Origin: Bicyclus anynana
Taxonomy: Eukaryota; Arthropoda; Insecta; Lepidoptera; Nymphalidae
DNA: 64,000 nt
NCBI RefSeq assembly: GCF_947172395.1
Contig: NC_069093.1
Span: 4,189,561-4,253,560, forward strand
Direction: 5' to 3'
Below are positions 54,610-64,000 of this stretch, one piece after another. The notes under the pieces are model-generated. The model was not told the DNA's origin. It did no database searches and saw only the letters and a list, made by a program, of their open reading frames with translations. Every line of letters begins with the position of its first letter. Position 1 is the stretch's first letter. The position numbers were made by a program, and so were the translations under genes.

Positions 54610-54790
54610 GCCACCATACCGCGTGTCATCACTCAAGCCGGTGTAATTTATTACGTTAGAAGCTTTCGTTTCGTCTCATGTATTAATTATGTGTTGGAAA
54701 AAATCCTACCTGTTTCGGTATCAGATTTTGGGACAAATTTAGCTCCTTATCTTATTTTGAATACGCTCCTTTCCAGGCAGTGAATCGATT
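54610..54790 (+). repeat. Dispersed repeat Q, copy 3
   Basis: gtgtcatcactcaagccggt, ctcatgtattaattatgtg, tatcagattttgggacaaat, ttagctccttatct. The most diverged of the three. Confidence 0.45.
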
Positions 54791-54820
54791 AATTACCGTT
54801 AAATATTTGATTGTGACAGT

Positions 54821-55283
54821 CAGTGGCGGATTTACCAGTGGCCAGATTTTAATGGCAGCCATTCGTGACAAAAAAATTTGGATTCATTACTTTATTTTTT
54901 CTCAAAACTTAAAACGGTGTTAAATGTTATTGAATGAGCAATTATCTCCAAAATCTTGGAAAATATTACAAAATTATTGATTTTGCTAAAAGGCAACATA
55001 AATTCTTTAAATAATCTTATCTTTCTAAAGCTCCTTAATGGAACCTCAGCGGCATAATCGGGGGTTTTGGGCGAGCACAGAAGCATTGCCTGTTGAAGCC
55101 CGAAAGTAGAAGTAGAATAGATGGATGGAACGACTCCCTAATGGTGTCTCCTCTGAGGCTCGTACCTCGGCTTAGAGAGCCGTTCTGCAAGGGTGTTTTG
55201 GCCTGAGTTTTAAATAGTCATTGCATTCAATGCAAACTGGTACTTTGGGGCCTAGGGCGACCAAGACTACAAATCCGCCACTG
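54821..55283. mobile_element. hAT-type MITE, CAGTGGCGGATTT ends
   Basis: Starts CAGTGGCGGATTTACCAGTG and ends CTACAAATCCGCCACTG: the inverted ends pair over the first 13 bases. 463 bp. The 8-bp flanks (gtgacagt, gtaaccaa) match at only four positions, so the target duplication has decayed or is absent. Internal minus frame 54892-55086 has no transposase motif. Confidence 0.7.
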
Positions 55284-55602
55284 GTAACCAAAGTCAAACA
55301 TTACCTACGTCCGCCAACCTCTATAGGAGCCGCGTAGTGGATTTGACTTCAAATTTTTCTGAAAAGTTTATCTAATAGGGTATGTAATAGGCCTTTAAAA
55401 ATTGGGTGATAATGATTCTTAGATTTTTTTAATAAGTACCATGTGATGTTCATACTCTTTATTGTAGTAGGTATAGATTTGTATTTACAACAATAAGGAA
55501 GGAAGGAGGAAGATCCTTATGTTGTGGTGTACAATTAAATAAATAAATAAAGGAAGTACCTTAGACAGAGAGAGTAATAGATCTCTTCAAAGCCGAGCCC
55601 GT

Positions 55603-55661
55603 AGAGTTGATACAAATAGTCAAACGTGACGTTTCAAAAGTGCTTGAAAACGAAGCCTTAA
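55603..55661 (+). mobile_element. LINE F-type tail fragment
   Basis: acaaatagtcaaacgtgacg, tttcaaaagtgcttgaaaac, gaagcctt. Confidence 0.45.
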
Positions 55662-55858
55662 GGTCGTTATTCCCATCCATTTCGCCTCGAGTTACCTCGG
55701 TTAGAATATTTCGTATGGTTTTGTTCAGGCATGCGCTCACTACATCAAATAAGTACCATCACCGGATCGCTCGCTCGCGAGGTGTCACACGCGGACTGCG
55801 AGTGGATCACTCGATGATAGCTCGCTGTTGACATGCTTGCCTCGCGTAAACCGTGAGT

Positions 55859-55990
55859 TGGCAACACGCGGTTCACTGATGGACAACGCGGCGTCCACCC
55901 GCGTTCCACCTGTCGACTCTCGGAAATTTGTTGACCACACGAGGTTCACTGGTGGATAACGCGGCGTCCACCAGTCGTCCACCTGTCGAC
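55859..55990. repeat. GC-rich 72-bp duplication
   Basis: Units at 55861 and about 55933 share cacacg.ggttcactg.tgga, aacgcggcgtccacc and gtccacctgtcgac. The second ends in an imperfect palindrome (cgtccacctgtcgacgacaa then gtggacg). Confidence 0.7.
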
Positions 55991-56861
55991 GACAAGTGGA
56001 CGAGGCGGTGCGGGTCGGGTCCCAGGTGGGTCTAATGAGTTACGACCTTCATTGAGATACACGAAATTGATTTTTGATTGAGAAAGATTACAATAACAAA
56101 CTTAAGCGTAGTCTATAGTAGTAATTCAAATCATGCCCACTTGGAATGGTGGCTAGAATACTGCTGCTGCATTTTCGTGTTGTATATGGATACCCCTTGG
56201 TATCCTTTTCGCAAATTAAAAGCGAGCCCTTTTGTCACCAGTCAAGGCAATTAACCGCGGTGAAGTAATTAGAAAAAAAATATTCGCACAGCATTTGAAT
56301 TAGGTTAGAAATTAAATTGATTAATATAAAAACACTTCCTTTAAGTTTGTCGTATTCGGGTAATAGTACACAATACTGTGACGAAGGTTTATTATTTTAG
56401 GCTGCGAACTGGGGAGGTGGAGTCAAGTTAATTAAAGTATGAGATTAGTTTGGAGGCCTTTATTAATCTAGTTTTATTTATTACTGTAGTTAATGTTAAT
56501 TTACCTGTAATATGAATAATATTTATGTATTAAATACTCCTAAACTCTATTGTTATAAAATGGTATAAAGATGTTTAAACTCAAGCTCTAAATCGATAAG
56601 ATTTTTAAACACTTATCTTAATAGTAAATTAGGGGATTTCCTTAAAAAAATGTTTCTAATTTTTTATTTTGTAAATTAAAGTCGAAATTAAATTAGTTAA
56701 AAATAAGAGTAAATTTTAGTTTACCTTAGTGATAAATAAGATTTTCTTTTACCAAAGCTACATTACCAGCGAGTAGCATATGCATATTTCCCACACGATT
56801 TACGTCGGTAAAACCGCTACATATCCGCTAATCTAAACTAAAATTACAAAGACGTAAGATT
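55991..56861. other. Unassigned, AT-rich
   Basis: GC-rich only to about 56035; beyond that nothing recognised. Confidence 0.35.
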
Positions 56862-57013
56862 AAATTTTTGTTTGTTTGTTACGAATGGTATCTAAAACTA
56901 CAGGACCAATTTTAAACCTTCATCAATGGAAACATATATTATTAGCGAGTGACAAAGACTATATTTTATCCTCGTATTCTGCCAGGAAAGGGAACACGTA
57001 GGGAGTTAGTTAG
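56862..57013 (+). mobile_element. Helitron H3-like fragment
   Basis: tttgtttgtttgttacgaat, aactacaggaccaattttaa, gactatattttatcctcgta, ggaaagggaacacgtaggg, end gttagttagt. Confidence 0.4.
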
Positions 57014-57049
57014 TATCATATAACAATTATAGACCTTATGTAAAAAAAA

Positions 57050-57380
57050 GTAAAAATAATTCAACCGACTTCAAAGACATAAAACATACTGACTAAACTA
57101 AAAAGCGAAAAATAACATCATACTAAGTTCTATATATCATATTATGTTCTAACTGATGATGAGTTTGAAGGCGGTGCTAGCCACATGATGTACCTATTCA
57201 TTCATGCCATGTAAGGATTAAAAATTTAGGTTTTTCAGTTTCTTTTATGTAGTTCTTTATGAAACGTCTTCAATTAATACAAAACCGGTTTAGCACCGCC
57301 TTCAAACTGATCACCAGTTAGAACATAATATGATATATAGAACTTATATATCTTAATATAAGTGTTCTTTCGTGTAGTTC
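57050..57380. mobile_element. Repeat H fold-back element
   Basis: 55-bp arms 57125-57179 and 57291-57345 are complementary except for two positions (aagttctatatatcatatta ... gaaggcggtgcta). The 111-nt loop holds the continuation seen at 16186-16310. The left side begins ccgacttcaaagacataaaa, like the ends of MITE I. Confidence 0.8.
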
Positions 57381-58230
57381 TTAAACGAAAGAAACGATTT
57401 AGATTACAGATAGTGCAGAATTTGATCTGTTACAGTTTCATTATAAGTATACCAGATTAGATGTTCCTTCTATCGATAATATTGGGTGGATACACAAAAC
57501 CATTAGTACTGTTACTGCTAATTCAGTGGGAAAGGTTCGGTGCTATTAATTTTATTGGTGCGATAAAATGATAATAATTCAGTATGGCCTGACCGGAAGC
57601 AATATCGTAGAGCGAAAGAAAGGAAATATAATGACCAACCATTCTGAACACAATACGTTTACCAATCATACAGATGGGTATAGTGAACTAGGTAACTACT
57701 GTAAGAACTAAGAAGTGTCAGGTCACTTTTGAATCTGAATAATTATGTATTTACTAGGTGATCCGGTGTAATTCTTACCGCCTTAAATATTTGTGACTAA
57801 AATTAAGATAAAAATAAAGTGAAATCAAAATGTCATTAATCAGTGATAAATCAGTTTTGATTCAATGTTTCTACTTCAATAATTTTGTTAAATTAAATAA
57901 CTACAGGTACTAGGAAGGTTAGGTGCCTATAAAATTAATTATTGTTTGGCTTAAAATATCTAACACTAAACAATAATTTATAAACGAAAGACGTAATCAT
58001 TCAAATCATTATTTATTTGGCACAATATGTAACATGTATTTTAGTTTCAAATCCAAATAACCAATGAACCATACTAATGAATTGTGCAAATGTAAAAAAT
58101 AACAAATTACATAAAGCTTTACCATAAAATAAAAAACCTTAACCAAGGGCACCATAACTACTTTTAGCAGTCTGCCCATAGAGTGCTAGTAGAAGAGATG
58201 ACTGAGTTCTATTTTTTCCGCAACAATAAC
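57381..58230. other. Unassigned interval
   Basis: No frame or repeat identified. Confidence 0.35.
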
Positions 58231-58440
58231 CCTACTAATATTATAAAACCGAACGTTTGTATGAATGTTAGTTACTGTTTAACGCCGCAACTACTGAACC
58301 GATTTGGTTGAAATTTGGAATGGAAATAGACTTCACTCTGGATTAACATTCATCACAGGCTAATTTTCCCGAAAAATCCATGGTTCCCGTGGGATTTGTG
58401 AAAAACTAAATTTCACGCGGACGAAGTCGCGGGCGCCCGC
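58231..58440 (+). mobile_element. Helitron H2
   Basis: cctactaatattataaaacc start region (TC lost), ccgcaactactgaaccgatt, cactctggattaaca, and end acgaagtcgcgggcgcccgc with CTAG changed to CTTT. Confidence 0.7.
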
Positions 58441-58906
58441 TTTTATTATTATAGTAGGTACTCTGTTACCTAACTGTAAGGTTGATAGACGGTGACTCTG
58501 ACGATATTGGGAAATTGTTAAGGTGTGTGCAGAAATAAGTCTTCGTGACTGAAATTTTACGAGAGTATTAAATAATCCTGGTTTTTTATATTTAATTAAG
58601 CTAAGTAGGCACAAGGGCTTTTATCAATGGCATCTGAAGGGAAATTAAATGTTCACAAGGAAATAACAGGAAGACAACTTCTATTTAATTACAGGTATCG
58701 TATCTCAAAGCAATGTTATTTCTTTTAATTCCGTTCCATTTAATGGAAACCAAAGTGAGAAGGTTTTGGAAATTATAAATTTAAATTATGTTTTGTTTTG
58801 TAGAAAAATTAATTATACTAAATATTCAGTGAATTCCAATGGTACCTATACTTGTATTAGAACTGTAATTGGTCCAAATCTGTAGGTACAACAAAAATAT
58901 TTAAAT
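58441..58906. other. AT-rich, nothing recognised
   Basis: No supported feature. Confidence 0.3.
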
Positions 58907-59040
58907 CTAGCAGATACCGCGCGGTTTCACTCGCGTGGTTCCTGTTCCCATAGAAATACGGCAATAAAATATAGCCTATAGCACTCGAGGATAGTAAACC
59001 AACAATAAAAGATTTTTTCAAATCGGCAAATAAACAAAAT
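58907..59040 (-). mobile_element. Helitron H1 fragment
   Basis: CTAG end at 58907 after ..aaat, then cagataccgcgcggtttcac, tcgcgtggttcctgttccc; body collapses after cgaggatagtaaac with only attttttcaaatcggc left. The next Helitron starts 20 bases on. Confidence 0.6.
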
Positions 59041-59059
59041 AACTGTCAAATCTTTCCTA

Positions 59060-59480
59060 TCTATACTTTTATTAAATCCGTAGAGAGGGCAATACATGAA
59101 ATATATTTCCAAAATAACTATCAGGGGTGATTAGTGTTCGATACTTATGCCAAAAGTGCAATCAGTAAAAATTCTGTCTGTCTGTGGTCTATCTGTCAGG
59201 ATGTTCGTTATAGAAACAAATACTACTTGACGGATTTTAACAAAACTTGGTACAAATTGTTCTTCATGCTCCTGGGCAGGTCATAGTACTTTACATCACG
59301 CTACGACCAATAGGAGCAGATGAGTGAAGGGTAATGTTAGGAAAAGCGGGAAAAGTTACTCCATTTTTTATGCTTCCGTCGCGTGTGCAGCCTTAATTGT
59401 TAGTAGGGTAGGGTAGGGGTAGGGTGGGGGTAGTTGAAAGTTTACTTCAACTCGCGGACGAAGTCGCGGGCGTCCGCTCG
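59060..59480 (+). mobile_element. Helitron H4, complete ends
   Basis: Starts TCTATACTTTTATTAAATCC after A. Contains the diagnostic gagagggcaatacatgaaat, catcacgctacgaccaatag and a GGGTAGGGTAGGGG run, and ends gtcgcgggcgtccgCTCG before T. 421 bp. Its 3' end matches H2, so H2 and H4 share their terminus. Confidence 0.75.
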
Positions 59481-59654
59481 TTTTTAATATTAATAAAGTT
59501 AAAAATATTGGAGACACTATAATAAAATGGACTCTGAATCATATTTAATAATTTTAGTCTGTCTGTCTTTTTGGTACCATTAAGATCGAAACTCCTGAAA
59601 ATTGAAATTAAGTTACTTCAAAAGTTATGAGCAATACCCCTAGGCAAAATCGCA

Positions 59655-59837
59655 TCTATACTAATATTATAAGACTGAAGAGTTTGTTTGTTTGTTTGAT
59701 TGAACGCGCTAATCTCAGGAACTACTGGTCTGATTTGAAAAATTCTTCCAGTGTTAGATAGCCCATTTATCGACGAAGGCTATATATTATCCCCATATTC
59801 TTACGGACGGGAACGAGAACCACGCGGCGTCAGCTAG
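59655..59837 (+). mobile_element. Helitron H1, complete ends
   Basis: TCTATACTAATATTATAAGA after A to gcggcgtcagCTAG before T, 183 bp. The body is close to the 12141 copy, with the accacgcggg...gcgcgg segment shortened. Confidence 0.8.
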
Positions 59838-60296
59838 TGTAAGAATAAAATAGTTATGAAATTGCTTGCTTGGTGGGTTTTAGCTCTAATTTCCAAATCC
59901 ACTTTCCAGTAGGAAGATGAGAGAAGTCTGTCCCTGTAGCTGATGATGATGATGATTGGATTAATTACTATTAATTTGAATACAGCTATCTATTCATGAA
60001 TTGACCTTCTATTACATTCGAAACTGTAGAACCGTGTTAATTTATGTTGTGTCAAGCTGTCCGCCGATAAATTGCCGTAAACGATTGCATTTACTCCGTT
60101 GGATCATAATCGCTAATTTTAATGATATTGACTTGAACTTTAGTCCCATTCAATCCTAATTTCGAAAATCGGAACGGGCCCATTATATACTGAGTTATAC
60201 TTTCTTCCTGGTATTATAATTGTCATCAGTAGCTTGTAGTTGGGAAGTTGGTGGTGTTACAGTCACCTAGTCCTTCGGTGAGCTCGTTAATGGTAG

Positions 60297-60404
60297 GCGT
60301 CCACAGATCCGCATCGCAAGGACGCATCGCAAAATGGGTTGTAGTTTTTTTGTTATAGAAAGTCATTTAAGTGCGTCCACTGATCCGCATCGAACGGATA
60401 GCGG
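60297..60404. repeat. MITE O-related repeat
   Basis: ggcgtccacagatccgcatc, gcaaggacgcatcgc and, 65 bases on, gtgcgtccactgatccgcat in direct orientation. Here the units are direct, not inverted as in 44970-45121. Confidence 0.5.
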
Positions 60405-60891
60405 TCACTAATACTATAACTTGTAATAAATAGTAATCGTCACTGAATCCAAATACTATCTAGAGAGACAGTGTTTAGTGTTAGCCCACCATTTATTGTA
60501 GACTAGACTAACCACCACCGTTTTGTTGCAGGTGGGTCGAAGTTCTAAATCCACTCTTCTGTAAAGAGTCCAGCCTAGCAATGAGTGTGAATGAAATACA
60601 AATAAAATGATTGTAAGTGATAGTGATTTACCTATTTTTAACATAAAAATCATAGATTGAAAAATCGTCACACATTTTCTTAGTTATTCATGAAATGAAT
60701 ATTCAATACTGACCTCCTAACGTAATTGAACGCGAGGGAGTGCTTCATTAAGGCGACGAATCGTCGATTAATTGTTGAAAGAGGGTTCCATATTGATAGG
60801 TATAGAAATCGTTAATCAATCAAATGACTAAGCCATTTATTAGGGACATTTCCAAACAGATAGGTTATCATCATCATCGGTATATTTTTAT
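60405..60891. other. Unassigned interval
   Basis: A 71-codon minus frame (60456-60671) without motif; otherwise AT-rich. Confidence 0.3.
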
Positions 60892-60972
60892 TGGCCCACT
60901 TCAGTATAAAAGAGGATTTAGAGCTCACAACCATTACGCTGTTCTCATGCGGGCTTGCGGGTTACAGGTGAT
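60892..60972 (+). repeat. Repeat T, copy 2
   Basis: tggcccacttcagtataaaa, gaggatttagagctcacaac, cattacgctgttctcatgcg, ggcttgcgggtta; weak match to 19098-19210. Confidence 0.3.
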
Positions 60973-61236
60973 AATTATTGCCTCAGTAACTGTAATTAGC
61001 TAGTTAAATTTAAGAAATCCGGCTAAAACTCACAAGATAACAACGTCGAAGTATGTCGGACTAGTTCCAAACCGTGATCATGAAAATGGGCGCTGACGAC
61101 AACGCAGAAATCGCTATTTCATTTAATGGCGCAAATAACACACTTATTTATTTATTTATTTTTATTTTTATTAGGATAACCAACAGCTATTACAATTTCA
61201 CATGTTAACGATTTACATTGAAATAAATATATAGCG

Positions 61237-61744
61237 TGGGTTGTGTGTCGCTAATATAAAAGTCTTGATAGCTCAAGTAGGAGAGTGAGTGAAAGATAGC
61301 AAGATGCACAGAAGAATGTTTATTACAGCACAGGCACAAGTATAAAGTTCACAAGAAAGAGTAGGTACATAAAACACTAGAAACTATAGCTATTTAGCAG
61401 ATACGTAATAAAACAGAATAGGTATGCGCGCGAAGTGTAGCCGAAAGCAGACTTGAGACTACTCGCCGCGCCGCGCACGGCACCGAGCGGGCCGCGTGCG
61501 ATACCGTTAACTAGTAGCCTGTGTGCGTCGCAGTGTACAATGCACGCACACTAAGGCCGCGCGCTAAAATCTAATATATTAAATAATTACATTGGCTAAC
61601 AACGCATATTTATGTAAAATGTAATGTTAAATCAATTTAATAGACATTCAAATGTAATATAATATGATAAAGATATTTAATGACTTTTAATTATGTGCCT
61701 ATGTGGTTAAGCTATACAGTACAAGTATTTACGCGTCCGCCACA
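61237..61744 (-). repeat. Gypsy 3' LTR
   Basis: On the minus strand it begins TGTGGCGGACGCG right after the purine-rich tract CCAGGGGGAATA (61745-61756) and just past the pol stop. It includes a very GC-rich promoter-like section (61440-61570) and an AATAAA signal (ctgtaataaacattc, about 61320). The inner end is placed at TG 61237-61238 by the terminal rule only; the partner LTR is outside the window, so the left boundary may be off by several bases. Confidence 0.7.
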
Positions 61745-61767
61745 TATTCCCCCTGGCCAGACCGTAA

Positions 61768-64000
61768 CTACGGTCGATAGAAGTCTGGGAATTTAACGCG
61801 ACGTCCGCTTCTTGACACTTTCTCTGGTCTTTTGGTTGCCTCTGATTCTTCTTGTCTTCGTCTTTGCTCTGGTTTATCTGGTGATTGTTTTGCTGGACTT
61901 CGGTTTATTTCCGGTTTAGATGGGCTTCGGTTTTCTTCTGGATCTGCTGGACTTCGGTTTGTGTCTGGTTCTTTTGTGAGGTAAGCCGGCTTGAGTCTAT
62001 CGATTGAGATGTTGTTCGGTTTACCTCGTATGTTTAATGAAAAGAACTTTGGATATTTATGAAGGACTTCGATTGGTCCGAAATATGGAGGTTCTAGAGA
62101 GCTTCTAACGTGGTCACGTCGAACGAATACGTGAGAACACGAATTTAGGCCGTTCGGAATATAGAATGGCGAATTAGAGTGCCATGAAGTAGGTTTGGGA
62201 CTAAGTTGGGTCATATAAGACCGAAGACGAGTGGCATATTGGGTTATGTCACCAGTGGTATAATCTTTTTCTGGAGACAGAAATTGGCCGGGTAGATGCA
62301 GGGCTTCTCCGTAGACAAGTTCAGCCGGTGTAGTCTTGATGTCTTCTTTCCACGAGTTTCTGATTCCCAGCAGTACTATTGGAAGAACTTCCGTCCACTG
62401 GCTGGACGTGTGACACATAATGGCTGCTTTAAGCTGACGATGAAAGCGCTCGATGATGCCATTAGCAGCTGGATGATAGGCTGTTGTGCGGAAATGATGT
62501 GCTCCGATTAATGTGGTGAGGGTCTTGAAGAGCTGACTCTCGAAGTTGCGACCGCGATCGGTGGTCACTCGGGCAGGGCATCCAAATCTGGCTATCCAGC
62601 CGGATACCAGAGCAGCTGCACATGTTTCCGACGTCATATCCTTTATGGGATACGCCTCAGGCCACCGCGTAAACCTGTCGATGACTGTGAGACAATATCT
62701 GTAATCAGAAGATGGGCTCATCGGGCCGATTAGGTCAAGATGAATATGGGAAAATCTGGAAGAAGGAGTGAGGTAAGGAGAAATAGGAGATATGGTATGG
62801 CGAGAAATTTTACTAGTTTGGCATTGCAAGCATTGCCTAGCCCACTCTCTACAATCCTTACGAATCCCTGGCCAAACGAAGAGTTGTGAGACCAGTCGTA
62901 CAGTAGCTGAACTTCCCGGATGATGAAGATTGTGAAGCGAGTTGAAGACTTGTTTCCTTAGCTGTGGTGTAACGTATGGACGAGGTTTTGAAACCGATGT
63001 ATCGCAGTAAACAGGTAAGTTACTGTTGAGAGTAGCGATTTTTTCTAGCTTCAATGAGGAGCCATGGAGAAGTAGGTCATGCAGTTCAGGATCTTCTTCC
63101 TGAAGTCGTGCAAGTTCCTCGAAGTTAATAGCTGCTGATACCTCATCAACGCGAGACAGAGCATCTGCTACCACGTTTTCTTTTCCAGGTAAGTATCTTA
63201 TGTCCGTAGTGAACTGACCTATGAAGTCCAGATATCGAAATTGCCTTGGTGACTGCTTGTCTTTATTCTGCTTGAAAGCGAAGGAAAGCGGTCTATGATC
63301 GGTCCAAACTGTGAATGTTCTTACTTCGATCATGTGCCTAAAGTATTTGATGGCTTCATACACGGCCAACAACTCGCGATCGTACGGACTGTATTTCTTT
63401 TGCGAGTTGCTGAGTTTATGTGAGTAAAAGGCTAATGGTTGCCAAATATCGCCTTTTTTCTGCTGAAGTACAGCACCTAAAGCAGTATCTGATGCGTCAG
63501 TTACTATAGCCAACTCAGCTGATGCATCTGGGTGAGACAAGAGAGTAGCTGTTGATAAAGATGACTTGCAGTCTTCAAATGCCTTCAGTAACTCTGGCGT
63601 CATGTCTACTGGATGAGTTCCTTTAACTGTAGGTCCAGCTAAAACTGCGTTTAATGGAGCTTGAATGTGAGCAGCGTTTGGGACAAAACGACGGTAAAAA
63701 TTAATCATCCCTAAAAATCGTCGTAGGGCTTTTACAGTCTTAGGAACCGGGTAGTTTAATATAGCTTCGACTTTGGACTCTAATGGTTTCGTGCCTTCAG
63801 ATGATACACGATATCCTAAGAAGGTTACTTCAGGCTGGCCAATACAACATTTCGATGAATTAACGATAATGCCGTAATGCCGCAGACGTTCGAATAGCTT
63901 ATGAAGATGGTTTTTGTGTTCTTCTGGAGAGGATGAAAAAACCAAGATGTCGTCTATGTAACCGTAACAGAAGTCCAATCCAAGCAAAACTTCGTCGATA
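61768..64000 (-). CDS. pol: Gypsy pol polyprotein, C-terminal part (open at window edge)
   Basis: Uninterrupted frame entering from the right edge; residues are numbered from 63987 (TTG), which is not a real start, since codons IDEV precede it. Order: end of the reverse transcriptase palm with the catalytic YIDD (10-13) and FLGY (56-59); RNase H (about 160-280) with acidic residues in TDAS (D164), DRELL (E205), WTDH (D230) and VADALSR (D275). Next comes the integrase zinc finger, HNLHH with CLQC (352-389), and the integrase core D418, D477, E513 (D,D-35-E). A GPY/F-like module (PPYFGPIEVL, about 633-670) follows, and a proline/charged tail with NRSP repeats ends at FPDFYRP. Integrase after RNase H is Gypsy (Ty3) order; the HVFVRRDHVR...PPYFGPI...RLKPAYL end recalls the CsRn1 clade (inference). 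No env. It makes cDNA and integrates it. No stop or frameshift is visible, so the copy is young or active. A 71-codon plus frame inside it (62296-62511) is a shadow. Confidence 0.95.
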   Translation of the reverse strand, partial: IDEVLLGLDFCYGYIDDILVFSSSPEEHKNHLHKLFERLRHYGIIVNSSKCCIGQPEVTFLGYRVSSEGTKPLESKVEAILNYPVPKTVKALRRFLGMINFYRRFVPNAAHIQAPLNAVLAGPTVKGTHPVDMTPELLKAFEDCKSSLSTATLLSHPDASAELAIVTDASDTALGAVLQQKKGDIWQPLAFYSHKLSNSQKKYSPYDRELLAVYEAIKYFRHMIEVRTFTVWTDHRPLSFAFKQNKDKQSPRQFRYLDFIGQFTTDIRYLPGKENVVADALSRVDEVSAAINFEELARLQEEDPELHDLLLHGSSLKLEKIATLNSNLPVYCDTSVSKPRPYVTPQLRKQVFNSLHNLHHPGSSATVRLVSQLFVWPGIRKDCREWARQCLQCQTSKISRHTISPISPYLTPSSRFSHIHLDLIGPMSPSSDYRYCLTVIDRFTRWPEAYPIKDMTSETCAAALVSGWIARFGCPARVTTDRGRNFESQLFKTLTTLIGAHHFRTTAYHPAANGIIERFHRQLKAAIMCHTSSQWTEVLPIVLLGIRNSWKEDIKTTPAELVYGEALHLPGQFLSPEKDYTTGDITQYATRLRSYMTQLSPKPTSWHSNSPFYIPNGLNSCSHVFVRRDHVRSSLEPPYFGPIEVLHKYPKFFSLNIRGKPNNISIDRLKPAYLTKEPDTNRSPADPEENRSPSKPEINRSPAKQSPDKPEQRRRQEESEATKRPEKVSRSGRRVKFPDFYRP

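Overview
This window is repeat-packed, gene-poor nuclear DNA from an insect, almost certainly a moth or butterfly (Lepidoptera). It is AT-rich and has no bacterial-type gene organisation. It is built from dispersed element types known from lepidopteran genomes: tRNA-headed SINEs, short non-autonomous Helitrons with TC...CTAG ends, RTE-like LINE tails ending in ATG/GATGAT repeats, and hAT-type MITEs. I found no host protein-coding gene, no true tRNA or rRNA gene and no CRISPR array. All recognisable coding sequence is retrotransposon-derived.

Layout. (1) Positions 1690-8650 form one LTR-flanked unit. Two identical 446-bp direct repeats (TG...CA) are bounded by a 4-bp target duplication GTTT. 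The 6.1-kb interior has no intact gag or pol. It holds three covarying hairpins, a 98-bp tandem duplication, a decayed Gypsy integrase on the minus strand, LINE debris, a CpG-rich 33-bp minisatellite (about 21 copies) and a 90-bp triplicate. (2) Positions 8651-61200 are a mosaic of more than 100 short elements, often nested. (3) Positions 61237-64000 are the 3' part of a minus-strand Gypsy retrotransposon: an open pol frame (RT end, RNase H, integrase) that runs off the right edge, then a purine-rich tract and an LTR.

Family letters used here. SINE-A: about 330 bp, tRNA head, tail ending in gtaaagaataaaa. SINE-B: about 300 bp, head with gatagcccagtgg, ending near gccgaatatgggttgat. SINE-C: one copy, nested. 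SINE-G: about 260 bp. Helitron H1 ends in gcggcgtcagCTAG; H2 ends in cgcgggcgtccgCTAG; H3 has gaggtaaagtttgtgg near its start; H4 has a 5' part with ctgtagagaggtcaattctg. All four groups share a TC start, usually in the form TCTATACT, and insert between A and T. LINE tails: RTE-like; an E type with an HLLGKR C-terminus; an F type with a GATTT tail; a P type with a TATC tail. Further letters (H, I, K, M, N, O, Q, R, S, T) mark unclassified or MITE-like repeats seen at least twice.

The window reads as layers of transposition: older fragments are interrupted by younger ones (SINE in SINE, MITE in SINE, LINE tail in Helitron, hAT MITE in an inverted repeat). Perfect snap-back palindromes have arisen on top of these layers. 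Gaps of 300-650 bases not listed separately (for example 893-1297, 9488-10029, 15236-15629, 25761-26340, 26624-27089, 42954-43439, 53226-53883, 59838-60296) show only AT-rich sequence with no open frame, RNA gene or repeat that I could support.
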